A stretch of DNA of 64,000 nucleotides from Tetrahymena thermophila SB210 (Eukaryota > Ciliophora > Oligohymenophorea > Hymenostomatida > Tetrahymenidae), in contig NW_002476559.1 of assembly GCF_000189635.1 (NCBI RefSeq), forward strand, positions 1,798,001 through 1,862,000. Direction: 5' to 3'. Of the stretch, positions 37,999-52,077 are shown piece by piece (positions within the stretch are counted from its first letter, which is position 1; every line of letters begins with the position of its first letter). A model generated the notes under the pieces. The model had not been told where the DNA came from and searched no databases. It was given only the letters and a program-made list of their open reading frames with translations. The position numbers and the translations under genes are program-made.

Positions 37999-40150
37999 TC
38001 AGTCATCTAACTCGATTTCGTTGTCAAAGTTATCACTTTTTTCTGTCTTTTTACAGGATATTTTAACAGATTACTTTTGGTTGTTCTTAGGTAATTGGGG
38101 TTTTTTGAATGCACTTACTTTTGCCTTTTTAGTTTGTTTGATTGAAGAATCATCGATTTAATACTTAGAATTTTCATGAGGATTAAACTACTATTTGTTT
38201 ACAGACTAAACTAAATTTTCATTAAGATACTAATTATCTGCCTATTCTATACATTTTTCTCTATTGCTGCAGTTGCTAATATTAGAACTCTCGTTTGATT
38301 AATCTGATTAAGGTGCAAAGAAAGAGTTTCCAACTAAATATTTTGAAATGAATTCTTAATTAAGATATTTGGAAGCAAACTATTGATCAACTTAGTGCAT
38401 TTTCATTTGCAAAAGAACGTCTAAGTCAGCATGAACTATCATTTTAGACTGACTGAAAAATTTTCCATTCTTTTGGTCTTTACTCATCTTTACAATGACC
38501 TAGACAATAAATAAATAAACAATTATAAAATTCAAATTATAATAATTAATTAATTAATTGATTTATTATAAAAATTCTATATAATTATTTGAAAAAATTA
38601 AATTGTGCACTTTGTAAAATAATAAATAAATAAATAAAATACCTTGGAAGACTCGTTTTCAGGAGTTGGTACAGAAATAAGGATAAGGGGAAACTTAAAA
38701 ATATGGCTTTGTCCATTGGAAGGTTGAAGATCTGTGAGGATTTTATCTTTTAGACTTATTTAATCCTTAATTGTGTTCATTCTTTGACTTAATTCTTAGA
38801 CTTAATCTTGATTATTCAAGAAATCAACACTTTGTTGTGACAATTAAACATTTAGCTTTTCCTATTCTGTTTTTTTGTTTCTTTCCATCAAATTCATGAG
38901 AGCTAAGTATTTAGCAGCATACTCAGTTAAGATTTTTTGCTTCTAAAGTAAAGTTTCTCTAATTTTTAGGTAAATAAATTTATTTTTTAATTTTCATATA
39001 ATTTATTTTAAATGATTTTTTACTTTTTTTTATCCCTTTCAGACTCAACAAGCTTAACATTTTTCCAGTTATCAGCTTACAAGCATCTTCCTTTTATTAT
39101 TCAAACAAAATTAGTTCTAGAAAGCGAAAATACAATCAAATAAACAAACAAAATCTTAAATAATTTTAATAAAATAGATTGATTACCATTTAAGTGTGAT
39201 TTATCACAAGATTTGACAACTTTTCCAGTTTTTTCAATAACCTTAGAGGCAATTAATACATTTAATGCATCATAAACTCTTCTTTTGATATTTTGTTCGT
39301 CTTTTTACTATTTTTAAATTTTTAATTAATTGATTAAATAAGAGTTTCTTTAAATTCTATATAATACTATGTCTTCAGGTTTCATTGAGCCCAGAGATTG
39401 ACTTTTGAGCTCGTCAACAAGCTAATCTGCCACTTCTTTGTAAGATGTTTATCCCTTTTAGACTACTATTTGTTTTACTTTAAGAGACAAATTACGGAGA
39501 CCTCTTGAGGAACGCTCGCCTTTATCATCATCTTTATTTAAAATAAATGGTAAAATTTAAAATAAAAATAATAAGCAGAATATTTAGTTAAAAATAAATA
39601 TTTAATTTGGCTTATTTGAATCGATCATCATATGTCATTACTGTAAAGTTAAGTGAATTGACAGTCTAATGAATCTTTTGAAAAAACTTAAAAGATATGA
39701 AAAGAAATATTTGGTTGGTTGGAGTGATATCGAGTTTTTAAAAAGGTGTGAAAAATTGAAAAAGAAAGATATTTTGAAGATTTGAGAAAAATTATTTGTT
39801 TAAATCTAGAGAATGATGGAGTGTAAGTAGATATTTGTGGCTAGGAAAATAAAAAATGTTAAGCCTATTTAAATTGTATAAGGTGGGGAGTTGATTGATA
39901 GAGTGCGTGTTAATCAACAAAATTAACAAAGATAAAATTAAAGAATTGATTGATTAATAGCACTCTAAAAAATCTTTATTTAAACAAAGTAATGTTGAAA
40001 TTTTCTGTTTAAATAAATAGAGGAGTAATAAATTGATAAATAAATTTAAGGTGATTAGTAAGCAATAATGAAAAATTAAGATATCATCAAAATAGTATTT
40101 TTAATAATTTAAATTACTTATTTATTTATTAACTTTGGTGAGATAGAATA

Positions 40151-40181
<31 letters not shown>

Positions 40182-41601
40182 AAATAAATTAAAATTATTA
40201 AAAAATATAATTTGTTTGTTTGTTAATTTGATTTTTATTTATTTATTTATTTATTTATTTGCTTATGGATTGATTGATATCCGCCAAATTTAAATCGAAA
40301 TATTATCAAAGAAATTTTATTTTTCAGACTTGAACAGAAAAATATCGCGCCACCGCCTGGCAAAATCAAAAGATTAGAAATAAATTAAAATTCTAAAATA
40401 AAATATAGTTGTTACCATCTAAGTAGTTAGTAGAATTATTCAAGTTGACATTGCTGTTGAGATGACTCATTGTTGATGGTGTCAAAGCTTACTCGTTCGC
40501 TTTGCTGTTGCTTCTTTTGTGGAAACTGCTTTCTCCAAGTAAATTTTTATTTAGCTGCTGCTTTAAAGTTCCATTTGTTAATAAGTTCTACTCACTTGCT
40601 TGCAAATTTTTTTGAGTTAGGGCTTGAAGGACTGAAGGGTTTGTCCAAAGCTAAGACAAGGACTCGTTGTTGAAAACTTCGCCTTCATCATCTTCCTGGT
40701 TGTTGATAGAATGCAATTATTGTTGGTAAAGGTTTGAGTTTAGAATTAATTTAGAGGTGCTCTGGTAATTCCATTTTTGAGTATTATTTGAATTTCCAAC
40801 TAAAATATTTGTGTTATTTTTTACACTTTTATTTTTCAAAGAATTAAATTAGTTAAACGAATTTTGATTATAAGTTGGAGAGGAAAAATCAGCATTTATC
40901 TAAATATTTTAAATCATTTTTCCTCCTTCATAATTTTCATTTGCTTTGAAATCGCTAGTGTTGTTATTGTTATTGCTGCTATTTTTATTGTTGTTATTGT
41001 TATTCACGTTCGAATTGTCAAAAAATAATGATGATGAAAAATTATTTAGACTGTTTTCGCATGGAATATTTTTAATGGTTTTAAGTGGGTAATTTTGAAT
41101 GCTGTTTCTAATGTTCGAGAAGTTATTTTAGAATCCGCTTATTCCCTTGCTTGTTGTTAAATTCAACGAGTAGGAAGTAGTATCCTTCAATGAATCAAGC
41201 ATGTGATCTTCGAAGTGACTGGTTGAATTGCGCGATTGAGTTGCTGTAGTTTTTGAATTATTTTTATGATTTGAAGATTCAGGATCGTCGGAAGTTTCCA
41301 ATATTGCCTTGGCTGAAATAATCGCTTTGCTGCTAGAAAGGAAAAGCTTCTTATTCCCGTTAATTTAAAATCCATTCGAATTGCTTGCACTGCTTATGCC
41401 ATTTGAAAGAGCAATATTGTTACTAAAAAAATTCTAATTTTAATCTGAAGTATTTAATAATGTCGAATTGAATTAACGAGTGCTATTGTTAAACAATCTT
41501 GAACTGGCAAATGGGCTAATATGGTTGCTGCTATTATTCTTTGGTGAAGGAGATTGCTCATCTCCGCTTTGCTAACCTTAAGGCATCTTGCATTCCAGCA
41601 T
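37999..41601 (-). CDS. DP-family transcription factor (E2F dimerisation partner)
   Basis: Exons 41601-40416, 39531-39368, 39307-39187, 39090-39024, 38958-38643 and 38499-37999 give 784 residues (779 if the ATG at 41586 is used). The first 395 residues are N/S-rich and disordered, far longer than in animal DP proteins. The winged-helix domain at about 400-490 shows RGLRNLSLKVKQIV, KGQTSYKEVADQLV and EQNIKRRVYDALNVLIAS. The RRVYDALNVL form is diagnostic of DP, since E2Fs have RRIYDITNVL. A coiled coil (NLMERNKKTEQEKLN) and the DP dimerisation domain follow (IFKFPLILISVPTPEN, MIVHADLDVLLQMKM). DP proteins bind E2F promoter sites with E2F and control S-phase genes. The C terminus is acidic (NEIELDD). 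Intron 1 is 884 bp and contains a GC-rich patch. Confidence 0.92.
40343..40366. promoter_or_regulatory. GC-rich E2F-like patch in intron 1 of the DP gene
   Basis: TATCGCGCCACCGCCTGG followed by CAAAA lies in otherwise AT-rich intron sequence. On the minus strand it reads GGTGGCGCGATA, close to but not identical with the E2F/DP site core (TTTSSCGC, GGCGCG). A regulatory role is inferred only. Confidence 0.3.
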
Positions 41602-44600
41602 ATGGCTGCTTTTTAAAAATAAATTTTCGTTAAAACTTTTATTTTTTTACAAAATTTAAACACAAATAAATATGCATGAACAAATGAATAATCTAAATAT
41701 TGCAATCACAAATCAAAGAATCATTCAATAAATAAATAAATAAATTAATCAATCAATCCATCAATCAATCAATCAAAACAAGAAGAAAGTTAAAAAAATT
41801 GAAAAGGATTAAGAAATTAATGCTTATGCTTCTTTCTTTCTTTCCTTCCTTCCTTCCTTCCTTCCCCTTTTCTTAGAATTCTTTACATCTTAAAAATAAT
41901 TACTCTATTCTCTATCTCATTTGATGATTCAACCAATTTCAAATAAACAAACAATCAAGCTGCAAATAAACCAATTATTATCCAACCAATTTATTGTTTT
42001 ATCTTACTTTTCATATTTGTTCAATCGTCAAATAACTCAAATTTTGCATAAAAGATATACGCGCTTACAATTTGCTTATATATTTTTTTTAGTATTTGCT
42101 AATTTGCAAAAATGAGATAAGTAAAGTAAAGTATTCAGTCTACTTCCAAATATAAATAAATAAATAAATTTAGTTTTATTTTATCAAATTTAAATTTGGG
42201 AGTGGGCGGCTGATCTCACTCACTCAATTCATTCACAAACATATTACTCACTCAAACAATATTCACCACTGTTTGTTTGTTAATTTATAGCAGCATCGTT
42301 TGTAATTAAACATTTTTGGAATACAATCTATTTTCTAACATAAAATCAAATCTAAATTTAGCACTGCTTTTTTCTCAACAATGTGATTAACAAAACAGTT
42401 ATAGTAATTTTTGAAATTATCTCTACTATATAAGTAGAATAAATATCACCAAGATTTTTTTAGTATTTCAAAAAAAACACCGTTTTTGAGTTGCGGGTAA
42501 TTGTATTAGTGAGTTATTGAGTCATTTACTCTTAGAAAATACTATAAATAGATTGTTTAAATAGTTAAAGAGTATAATCTCTCATTACTTAATATTATTT
42601 ATTGGTTTCTAGATAATAATTGAATCATTTTATTTGCTTGGATCGGCCAGTCACTTTTACTTTTGAACATTTTGTTTGTTTATTTTGATTTGTTGAGATT
42701 TATCCTATAAAAGAACAATTTGCTTTTCATCGTTTTTTCATTGATGATGGAAGATGATTTATTGATTTATTTATCGTGTTGCGGTTGTTATTCATATTGA
42801 AATAAACGGAGAATGAAGGATTTTACAATTGGTTGACGGAGTTGAAAAGATTGTCCTCTTTTATGTGGGGATTTTCAGCTAATTTGATATTTAGAATAAA
42901 ATTAAAAATATGCTATTAAATTAAGTTATAAAATTATCCTTTTCTTAAATTAAAAATTTATATTTATATCTATCTATCTATCTCTCTATTTATGTATGTT
43001 TTTATCTATATTGAGAACCATAATGTGATTCGGGAATAGAATTTTGTCATTGTGATAATTAATTATTTTAAATATTTAGTTTATTAAAAATGAAAATTTT
43101 TATTAAGTTTTAATTTCACTCATTATTAATTTTTTAACAAATTATGTTTTGAAAATAATTAATTAGTTCAAAAATTTTAATTGAACCTATTTTTAATCAA
43201 TTTAAAGATCTAGTTAAATATTATTTTTTAAATTTTAATTTAAAAATTCACCAGAAAATTACATTTAAGATATTATTTTTTAACTATTTTTAATTTCAAA
43301 CTTTTTCATTTTTTTTCATAAAATAATTATTGAAACAATTTTTTTTGATAAAATTTCTAACAAAACGCTACAAAAAAATTAAATGTTGATTCTAATTATA
43401 CTTTTTTGGTGTGTTTTTATCAACTAAAGACTAATTGATAACTTAAAAGCGTGTTTGTACTCTTGATAGTTGAAAACTTTTTAAGTTGGCTTTGGAATTC
43501 ATTTTTGAATAATAACTCTTATCTAAAGATAAAGGGGAAACAAAAATGGATACTTTTGAAGAGATTGGTTTTGATTTGATTTATTGAATTAGATAGATTG
43601 ATTTTCTGATTGATGAATAAAATTTCATCAAAATAAATTAACCAATTTGAAGAGGATAATTATTAATTAATTAATTTATTTATTGATTTATTAACTTTGA
43701 TCCTAAAAAAATATTCTTTTAAAATAAATGGAAAAAACTTACTTTTAAACATTAATTTTTTGTGTGTTCCCTGTGTCATACAAGAATAATTTGTAGGTTT
43801 TTCTCACTCAGGATGGTTTCTTCTTTAATTTTATTGTCAAAATGAGTTCCAAACACTATCGTACAGCGCTAGATTTAATGCAAAAAATTTGTATTTTTTT
43901 GAGGATTTTTTCTTTTTCTTCTGGTTTATGATTTTTTTGACTTTTGATTTCTGCAGCTTGATCGCTTTCTTTCTTTCTTTCTTCTTTCTAATGTGTTGAT
44001 TGATATTAATTTATTTAAGATTGATTAACTTAATTATGTATTTGGATAGTTTGCTTATATGCTTGCTTATGTGTTTGTTTATTTATTTATTTATATATTA
44101 ATTTATTTATTTGATTTTTTGTTTGTTTGTTTGTTTGTTTTCCCCTCTTATCTTCTTTTCTAAATTTTATTAATTTATCAAATTAAAAAAAATTATCAAA
44201 ATTTTCTTTCTTTCTTGTTTAAAGAAGTTTTGTTTGTCTCTTCATCTTTTGAATATGTATACTAAGATTGATTAATAGATACATAGATAGATATCTTAGA
44301 TGCGAATACAAACAAAAAAATACCAAACAAAAATAATAAATAAAAAAGAAAGAAGGACTAGTTAATTAATTTTTTAACTCTTTCTTTTAGAGATAAGTAG
44401 AATGCTTTTATCTTTATAGATTATTAACTTTTTTTCTTTTTTCTTTTCTGATTCTTTCTTTTCTAAATATAACTATTTCGTTTCGATCAAACAAAATTTT
44501 ATTTAGATGATATCCCAACCATGCTCACTCATCTCATCTCAAAATATTATCAAATATTAAAATGCATTTTTTTAAATATTTTTCACAAATCTTAAACGGA

Positions 44601-45598
44601 TTGAGTCGCAAAATCTTAAAAAACTATAATTCTAATATAAAACAAACGATGAGGCCTTGTTGATATATCTTAAAATTGACATTTCGAGCATTAACTAACT
44701 AAATTGATTTTGATAATTTAATTACAATTTAAAATAAAACCAATATAATATGAGCTAGTTAAAGTATTATAAAATTTAAAAATTCCCTCCAAAATGCGAA
44801 GTCTTACAAGTCTCCTAGCAAGTTTTTAGAAAATATAGCTGGAAAGTATCCAGAGGATCAATTCCTATAAATTAAATTTTTTTTAATTTTAAACCTATAA
44901 TTTTAATAAAAAACTAAAATTTTTATTTAAAAATCAGTCAAATATGAAAGATAAATTTGTATTTTAGATGCTTATTTATTAGGAAGCAAAAAAAGTATTT
45001 TATTTTTTATTTAAATCTAAACTAAATTGTACTTTAAGTTATATTTCAAATATCTTATTCCTGAAATTTATTAAAAAACCAACCTAAAAAATGGTTTGAA
45101 TTTTGAAAAAAAGCTATTCTTTTTTGTAAAAAATAATTAAAATCTTTGATTTAATTCAACGATTTGAATATTTTATTAAGATTTTAATTTAATTTTGAAA
45201 ATTTAATTTAATTAATTTAAGAAATCACCAAAAACTTAATTTAATTAAAAAAGATAAATTAATTAATTAATTAATTAAACACAATTTAAACCATAAATCA
45301 GATTAATTTAATTTCTAAAAAAACAACAGATAAATAAATAAATATTAATTCAATAGTTAAATTTGAATGTTATCTCAATTAATACAAAATTATTTTGTTA
45401 GATTTCACAGATAAAACAAAAATAAACACAGAGATTTGCTAAGATATTATGTAAATAAATTCCATTTTTACTTTTTACTATTTTTATATTCAAAGAGTTT
45501 TTCAAAATGCCTTAAAAAATAATAAATAATTTTATTAATTTATCTGCTGCTTAAACAATAAATGTTGATTGATTTTTATTCATATTTTATAACTAAAT
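41602..45598. promoter_or_regulatory. Long upstream region of the DP gene
   Basis: About 4 kb between the DP start and the end of the Tvp15-like gene. Several islands are less AT-rich than the rest: 42185-42260, 42640-42860 and 43740-43960. The last ends in a minus-strand GTAAGTT donor-like site, so it may be a non-coding 5' exon of the DP gene. Simple repeats include TCTT/TTCC at 41831-41867. No protein gene is convincing. Confidence 0.4.
41831..41867. repeat. (TTTC)n/(CTTC)n pyrimidine repeat
   Basis: A run of TTTC units changes to CCTT units and ends in CCCCTTTT; an all-pyrimidine tract upstream of the DP gene. Confidence 0.85.
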
Positions 45599-46613
45599 TC
45601 ATTAATCGATGATAATTTAATCTGCCTTTACTCCTTTATTTGAAGCACTATCGCTATTCATGTTTATATCTCCCTGTTTCTTATCTATGCTACCAGTCTG
45701 AGGAAGGTCCTTTGTGTTTTTACTCTAAATAAATAAATAAATAATTTATATAACAAATTACAATTTTATTATTTAATAGCGAATTAAAATAAAAATTGTA
45801 TGAGCTATTTCAAAAATTCATATTTATTTTGCTATTTTAATACATATTTATTTATTTATTTAATGCCTAAAAATAGCTATTTTATCCTTTGTGTTATTTT
45901 TATTTAATTTTTTTTTACCTTATGATGAATGTAAAGGACTATAAATCCTAACGCAATATTAAGCAAACCTATTTATTTTTTATTATTTGTAGAAAACTTT
46001 AATTTCCTCTATTTTATGCAAATTAAATTGATTACCTATGGCTAGAATGTATGCTGGTAAACCTAACATGATAGTACCTATACTATATTATTATAATACA
46101 AAATTTTTATAATTTCTTAATTTTCTGTTTTAATTAATCATTTTTATGTTGCTCTGTTCTGATAAAAGTGGAGCTTTTCGCATTGCGGATAATTGAAATT
46201 TAAAAATGAAAGCTCATTGAGCTAATTTATCTTACAATATATGGAATAATCCTCTGCCAAGCTAAGTTTCTAAGAAATTGAAGTATGTGAGCAATATTTT
46301 TAAATTGAATTCAGCCAATATAATCATCAATCCAAATACTCTATTAATTATTTTGAACAAAAATTGTTAAAAAAATAACACAAAGAGACTAAATAAGTAA
46401 ACAGACAGATAGGCAAGGCATCTATCTAGCTGCTTATTCTAAATGAGTTAAAAAATTAAATGCAAATAATTACATCCAGTAAAAATTCCATATCTAATCT
46501 TTAAGAGACCATGGTTTTTGATCAGAAGAATAAACAAATCTTATGATGGGAACAATCATTACAATTAAACCATCTAAAATAACAACAATTTTCAAGATAG
46601 TTTTTGGCTCCAT
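45599..46613 (-). CDS. Tvp15/COPI-associated-type four-helix membrane protein
   Basis: Exons 46613-46474, 46340-46236, 46082-46036, 45968-45919 and 45724-45599 give 155 residues. Four hydrophobic segments are visible: ILKIVVILDGLIVMIVPII (about 6-24), WIVFGLMIILAEF (about 46-58), GLFHIFIGTIMLGLPAYILA (about 79-98) and LLNIALGFIVLYI (about 101-113). The pattern ILAEF, then a YFNFLETQLGRG segment before helix three, is that of the small Tvp15/COPI-associated membrane protein family, found in Golgi membranes. The tail from about 117 is polar (KNTKDLPQTGSIDKKQG). All intron phases agree. Its function in traffic is inferred from the family. It is divergent from the first copy of the unknown duplicated gene. 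Confidence 0.7.
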
Positions 46614-46965
46614 TTCTTTTTCTGTTTTTATATATTAATCTGATACACGCTTTTGATAAATTAAAATGATATGTTTGATAGTTATTTTATTAATTGATAT
46701 CTACCTATTTACTTAGTGTTATCTTTCTTTCTTTCTTGCTTGCTAACTAGTTGGTTTTATTCAAAAAATTTGTAGAAAAATTAATTTTAATTAATTCTTT
46801 ACAAACAAATTCAAAATAGCTCATAAAAAATAGCTGGAAATAAACAAATAGTCATTCACTACGAAAGGAGAAATAAGATTTATCATCTAATGTAGAGATT
46901 TTAATTAATATTAGATTTAACAAATTCCATTCAAAAACTTTTAATAAAACTATTTAATTAAAAAA

Positions 46966-46996
46966 GATATATATATATATAAATATATATATATAC
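46966..46996. repeat. (TA)n repeat
   Basis: Alternating TA interrupted once by AAA; about 31 bp. Confidence 0.85.
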
Positions 46997-47324
46997 TTTA
47001 TTGATTTTATGAGCAGATTTATTTTTTCTATTTCTGGTTGTGCTAATTAAATACTAATTGTAGTCTTTTTAAATTCTTTTAAAGTACTATTTAATGCAAT
47101 ATAAGGATCGTTTATAACGCCATAAATTATAAGAAATATAAGGAATGTTTGATTATAAAATCAAATAAATTTAAAACGGGATTTATTTATTTATTTTCAT
47201 CATGAAAAATGAATACATTTTTTATTAACAAACTCAAAAACAAAACAAACACAAAATCCTAAAAATAAATAAATAAATATATTTTGTTAAAAGAAAATAA
47301 TCTTTTTTTATATTTAAAATAACT

Positions 47325-47325
47325 T

Positions 47326-47357
<32 letters not shown>
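47325..47357. repeat. (TTTA)n simple repeat
   Basis: About eight units of TTTA in the divergent region. Confidence 0.85.
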
Positions 47358-47724
47358 TTTGAGTGTAGAGTTTGTTTTATGTATATTAGAATTATCACAC
47401 AAAAATGAACTAAAAAGTTTGATGAAATATTTTTGATTATGAATTATTTTACTTTAATATGATTAGGAATTTAACTGAGCAAAATAAAGTAATATAATAT
47501 TTATTTATTTAATTACTTACTTACTCAATATTTATACTGAATAAGAATCTAATTTAATTATTTTGAAATTTAAAAATTTTATCAATTTCTTTCATTTAAT
47601 TGCTTAAAATAATTGAAAAAAATTAAATAAAAAATTATAATTATTAATTAATTCATAAAAAATTTTAATTTCTTTAAAAAAACTAAATCGATAGATAAAT
47701 AAATAATTAAACAAATTAATTAAT

Positions 47725-49796
47725 ATGGGAAAATAAAGGGCAAAGGCAATAAAGTTTGATAAAGAAAAAGAAAAACAAAATTAAAATGATGTGGAAGAGA
47801 GAGATGAAAAAAATCAATTAGTTTCTCAGAATAAAAAAATAAGAAAAGCTAAATGGAAATATATATGCAGCATTTATCCCACAATACAATAAATTCAGAG
47901 CTTTTATTTGTATGGCTCACTAATTCTTCACACTAATTACGACCCAGATACTGTTTTTTCTAATTAAGCAATAGATCTAGTTCTACGCCATTAACAAATA
48001 TAAAGTGTAATTATTGACAAATAGATTGGAGCTATTGAAACTAATTTTAATATTATAAATCCTGGCTTAGTTGATTTTTCCTTCTTAGTTGAACACTACA
48101 AAAATAAATAATTATAAATATATTTTGATTTTGCCAAGAGTCTCAAGGATTTCTAAATATTTGTGAATGTAATCAACTAAAAAACAATAGACAAACAAAA
48201 TGAATTGAAATCAAAACCAACACTGTTGGATGTATTTGATAAATAATATTTAGAATTTGAGAAGTGGGCTCAAAATTTAATTGAAAAACACTTTAAAGAT
48301 GAGTTTTTTGGTTATAGCTTATACTAAGCTAACTACAGAAAAGGCTACGTTGAAATGAAAAAATAAGTAAATTCATAAAATTCCATTTCGCTCTTTGGTG
48401 AATCTATGAATGATGTTTATGAGGCTGAAATCTGTAAAATGAAGAACAAATCAGTTATGTTTGAAAAATGTAATTTATTTATTTAAACTCATTTGAAAAT
48501 TGGTTCATTAAAAATAAAATTCTAAATTTATTCCTGATACTGGTTTTAATTTATATTAAAGATTTTTAAAGCAAAAACTAGCTAAAAATTATTTTTATAA
48601 ACCAAATGTTTAATTTTCAGAAACATCAAAAAAATAATTAATATTTAGAAAAGCCCATCATATCGAAAGGAGAGGGATATTAAAAATACACTTATTTATT
48701 TATTTTTGCTTAATAACATTTTATTTACTTTGATGATTCTGAATTTTTTAATAATAAATTTAATTATTTGTATTTATATGCATTTGATTAAATTTTTTTA
48801 ATTCATATCTAATTGAAGTTATTAAATGCTAAATGCAAATAATTAAAATAATAAAAAATGTAAATACTCTAAATTCTCTATTATTTATTTATTTATTAAA
48901 TTTAACACCCCTCCCCCCAAAAACAAAACTTTTTGGCTGAATTTAAAATTTTTTATGTTATAAAATTTCGCTGAATTAATGAGGATTAATAGTAATTAAT
49001 TATTATTTTTAATAATTAATTAGATTAAGATTTTAATATAGATTTAATATTGGAGTGTCTAGCTTTTGAAATTAGTGCTAATGCTAGCTCGCTGCCTTAC
49101 TAAAAAAAATACTTATATTTTAGTACTATTGAGGGATTTTAACTGCCTGGAACTTTGGAAATTTATAAAATAAAATTTTATGATTACAAGAAAAATGATC
49201 CGAATTTTTATTTTATATAAGAATTTGATTACTCTATGACTATTAATGTTCTTAAAGTTGATAATTTATGGTTAAAGAGGCTGATTAATATCAGGAAGGA
49301 GCTAGAAAATTATTAAATACCTAATAATCCACCTTTTATATTTGAAAATTCTTCAGAATTCAGCAGTCATAATAATATCTTAAATTTTAACGAAGAGGAT
49401 AGTGATATTTTAAGTACAGTCAAAAATAATAATTTTATGCAGTCAGAAAAATTTGATTAAATGATAGATACCTCTTAAAATGGACAATAATATATAATAG
49501 GTAGTTTATAAGCAAGCAACTTTTTAGGTAAAAATGATAACAAATTAGCTAATGCAGATACAGACCTATATTTTACTCCTGAGGTAATAGATTTAGCTGG
49601 CGATATAGATCGCTAAGAATACTTAAATAAGCAAGTCCTATAATTGCAATAGAAGGAAAAAATTGTTCAAAACTTAAATTAATTTTATTCTTATAAAAAG
49701 CAAGAACTAGAGCTATCTAATATTGAATATTCTTGTCAAGTTGAATACTTTTTAGATAAATATTACTCAGATCACGATAGTTCAAAGAATAGCTGA
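47725..49796 (+). CDS. Unknown protein, tandem family copy 1
   Basis: Exons 47725-48469 and 49042-49796 give 499 residues, starting MGKQRAKAIKFDKE. I do not recognise the family. The N-terminal half after a charged leader reads KAKWKYICSIYPTIQQ, FYLYGSLILH, SVIIDKQIGAIE and KSLKDFQIFVNVINQK, and looks like a folded alpha/beta domain. The middle has EKWAQNLIEKHFKDEFF, NYRKGY and DVYEAEICKMKNKS, and after the intron STIEGFQLP and KFYDYKKNDPNF. A Ser/Asn-rich linker leads to FTPEVIDLAGD and a Q-rich coiled coil. The exon junction is fixed by comparison with copy 2 (52965-54967), which is open in the same frame on both sides. No signal peptide or membrane helix is seen. Both copies keep the same single-intron structure. 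Confidence 0.8.
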
Positions 49797-50643
49797 TTCA
49801 AAGTCATCTGAGCAGCATTTAAAAGCGGCAATAAATGACAAATCTCCTTTTTATTTATAAATTAAAAGATTTTACAAAATATTTTTTAAATTGAAAATTA
49901 AACTTATTGATTGATTATTGTGAGTGAATTAAGCCATATCTAGAAGATCAACCAACAATAATAATAGTTAATATATTATTTAGATAATCAAAACCGCAAA
50001 CTTTATTCAATAATCAGTAAGTAATTACAATTCATCATTAAATAACTAACATACTAATGAAAATACAAAATTTATAAATTAAAATACCAAATTATCTAAA
50101 TAATTAATTAAATCTATATTAAATAAATACTAAATTTATTCAATAAATATAAATAAATATATATTTCTTAATTTATTTTATTATCATACTAATATTCAAA
50201 ATTGAATTTTTGTTAATTTAAAGATATAAATCAGTTTTTCTATTTAGAATAAATTAAATTTATTGCTGAATTTATAACCACTGTTAAACAAACAACTTTA
50301 GTACATAAATATTATTTTCTTATCAAATAAAAATATTTAAATATTAGTTAATTTAATAGTTTATATAAAGTTTTTTTTATTTTAGTATTTATTTTATTTT
50401 AATATTTATTTAATTGATTGATGATACGTTTAATTCTTTATTTATTTATTTGTTAGCAAAAATAAGATTTTTATTTTTTTTAGGTATCTATCTATCTATC
50501 TATCTTACTTTTGTTCAAGGGTCTCCTTTGATTGATTATTATTAATTTGCAAATAGCGAAATAAAAGAGTTAACACATAAATATTGCTTGAAGTAATAAA
50601 TAGGCAACAAAATATAAATAATTCAGCAGATTAAACGAAAGAA
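49797..50643. other. AT-rich spacer
   Basis: About 850 bp upstream of the UMP-CMP kinase gene. AT-rich with a TCTA run near 50487-50505. It must contain the kinase promoter; no element is recognised. Confidence 0.5.

Positions 50644-52077
<1,434 letters not shown>

Larger units (their letters stand above)
46614..47724. promoter_or_regulatory. Divergent promoter region with AT-dinucleotide tract
   Basis: 1.1 kb between two divergently oriented starts (Tvp15-like gene, -, and duplicated-family copy 1, +). It contains a TA tract at 46966-46996 and a TTTA tract at 47325-47357. The last 70 bp are conserved with the matching position of copy 2. Confidence 0.45.

Noticed and set aside
43842-43940. 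Short + strand frame starting MSSKHYRTALDLMQ
   Set aside because: Only about 32 codons, no continuation through a plausible donor, and the island is better explained as upstream sequence of the DP gene.
45076-45085. AAACCAACCT resembling the Tetrahymena chromosome breakage sequence
   Set aside because: The conserved C after the tenth base and the following pyrimidine-rich bases are missing (AAAA follows), and there is no telomere or gene-free boundary, so it is not a functional breakage site.
49105-49113. TTTTAG just before TACTATTGAG as the acceptor of the copy-1 intron
   Set aside because: It does not fit the donor phase; the upstream acceptor at 49041 gives an open frame in both copies and keeps the conserved STIEGFQLP.
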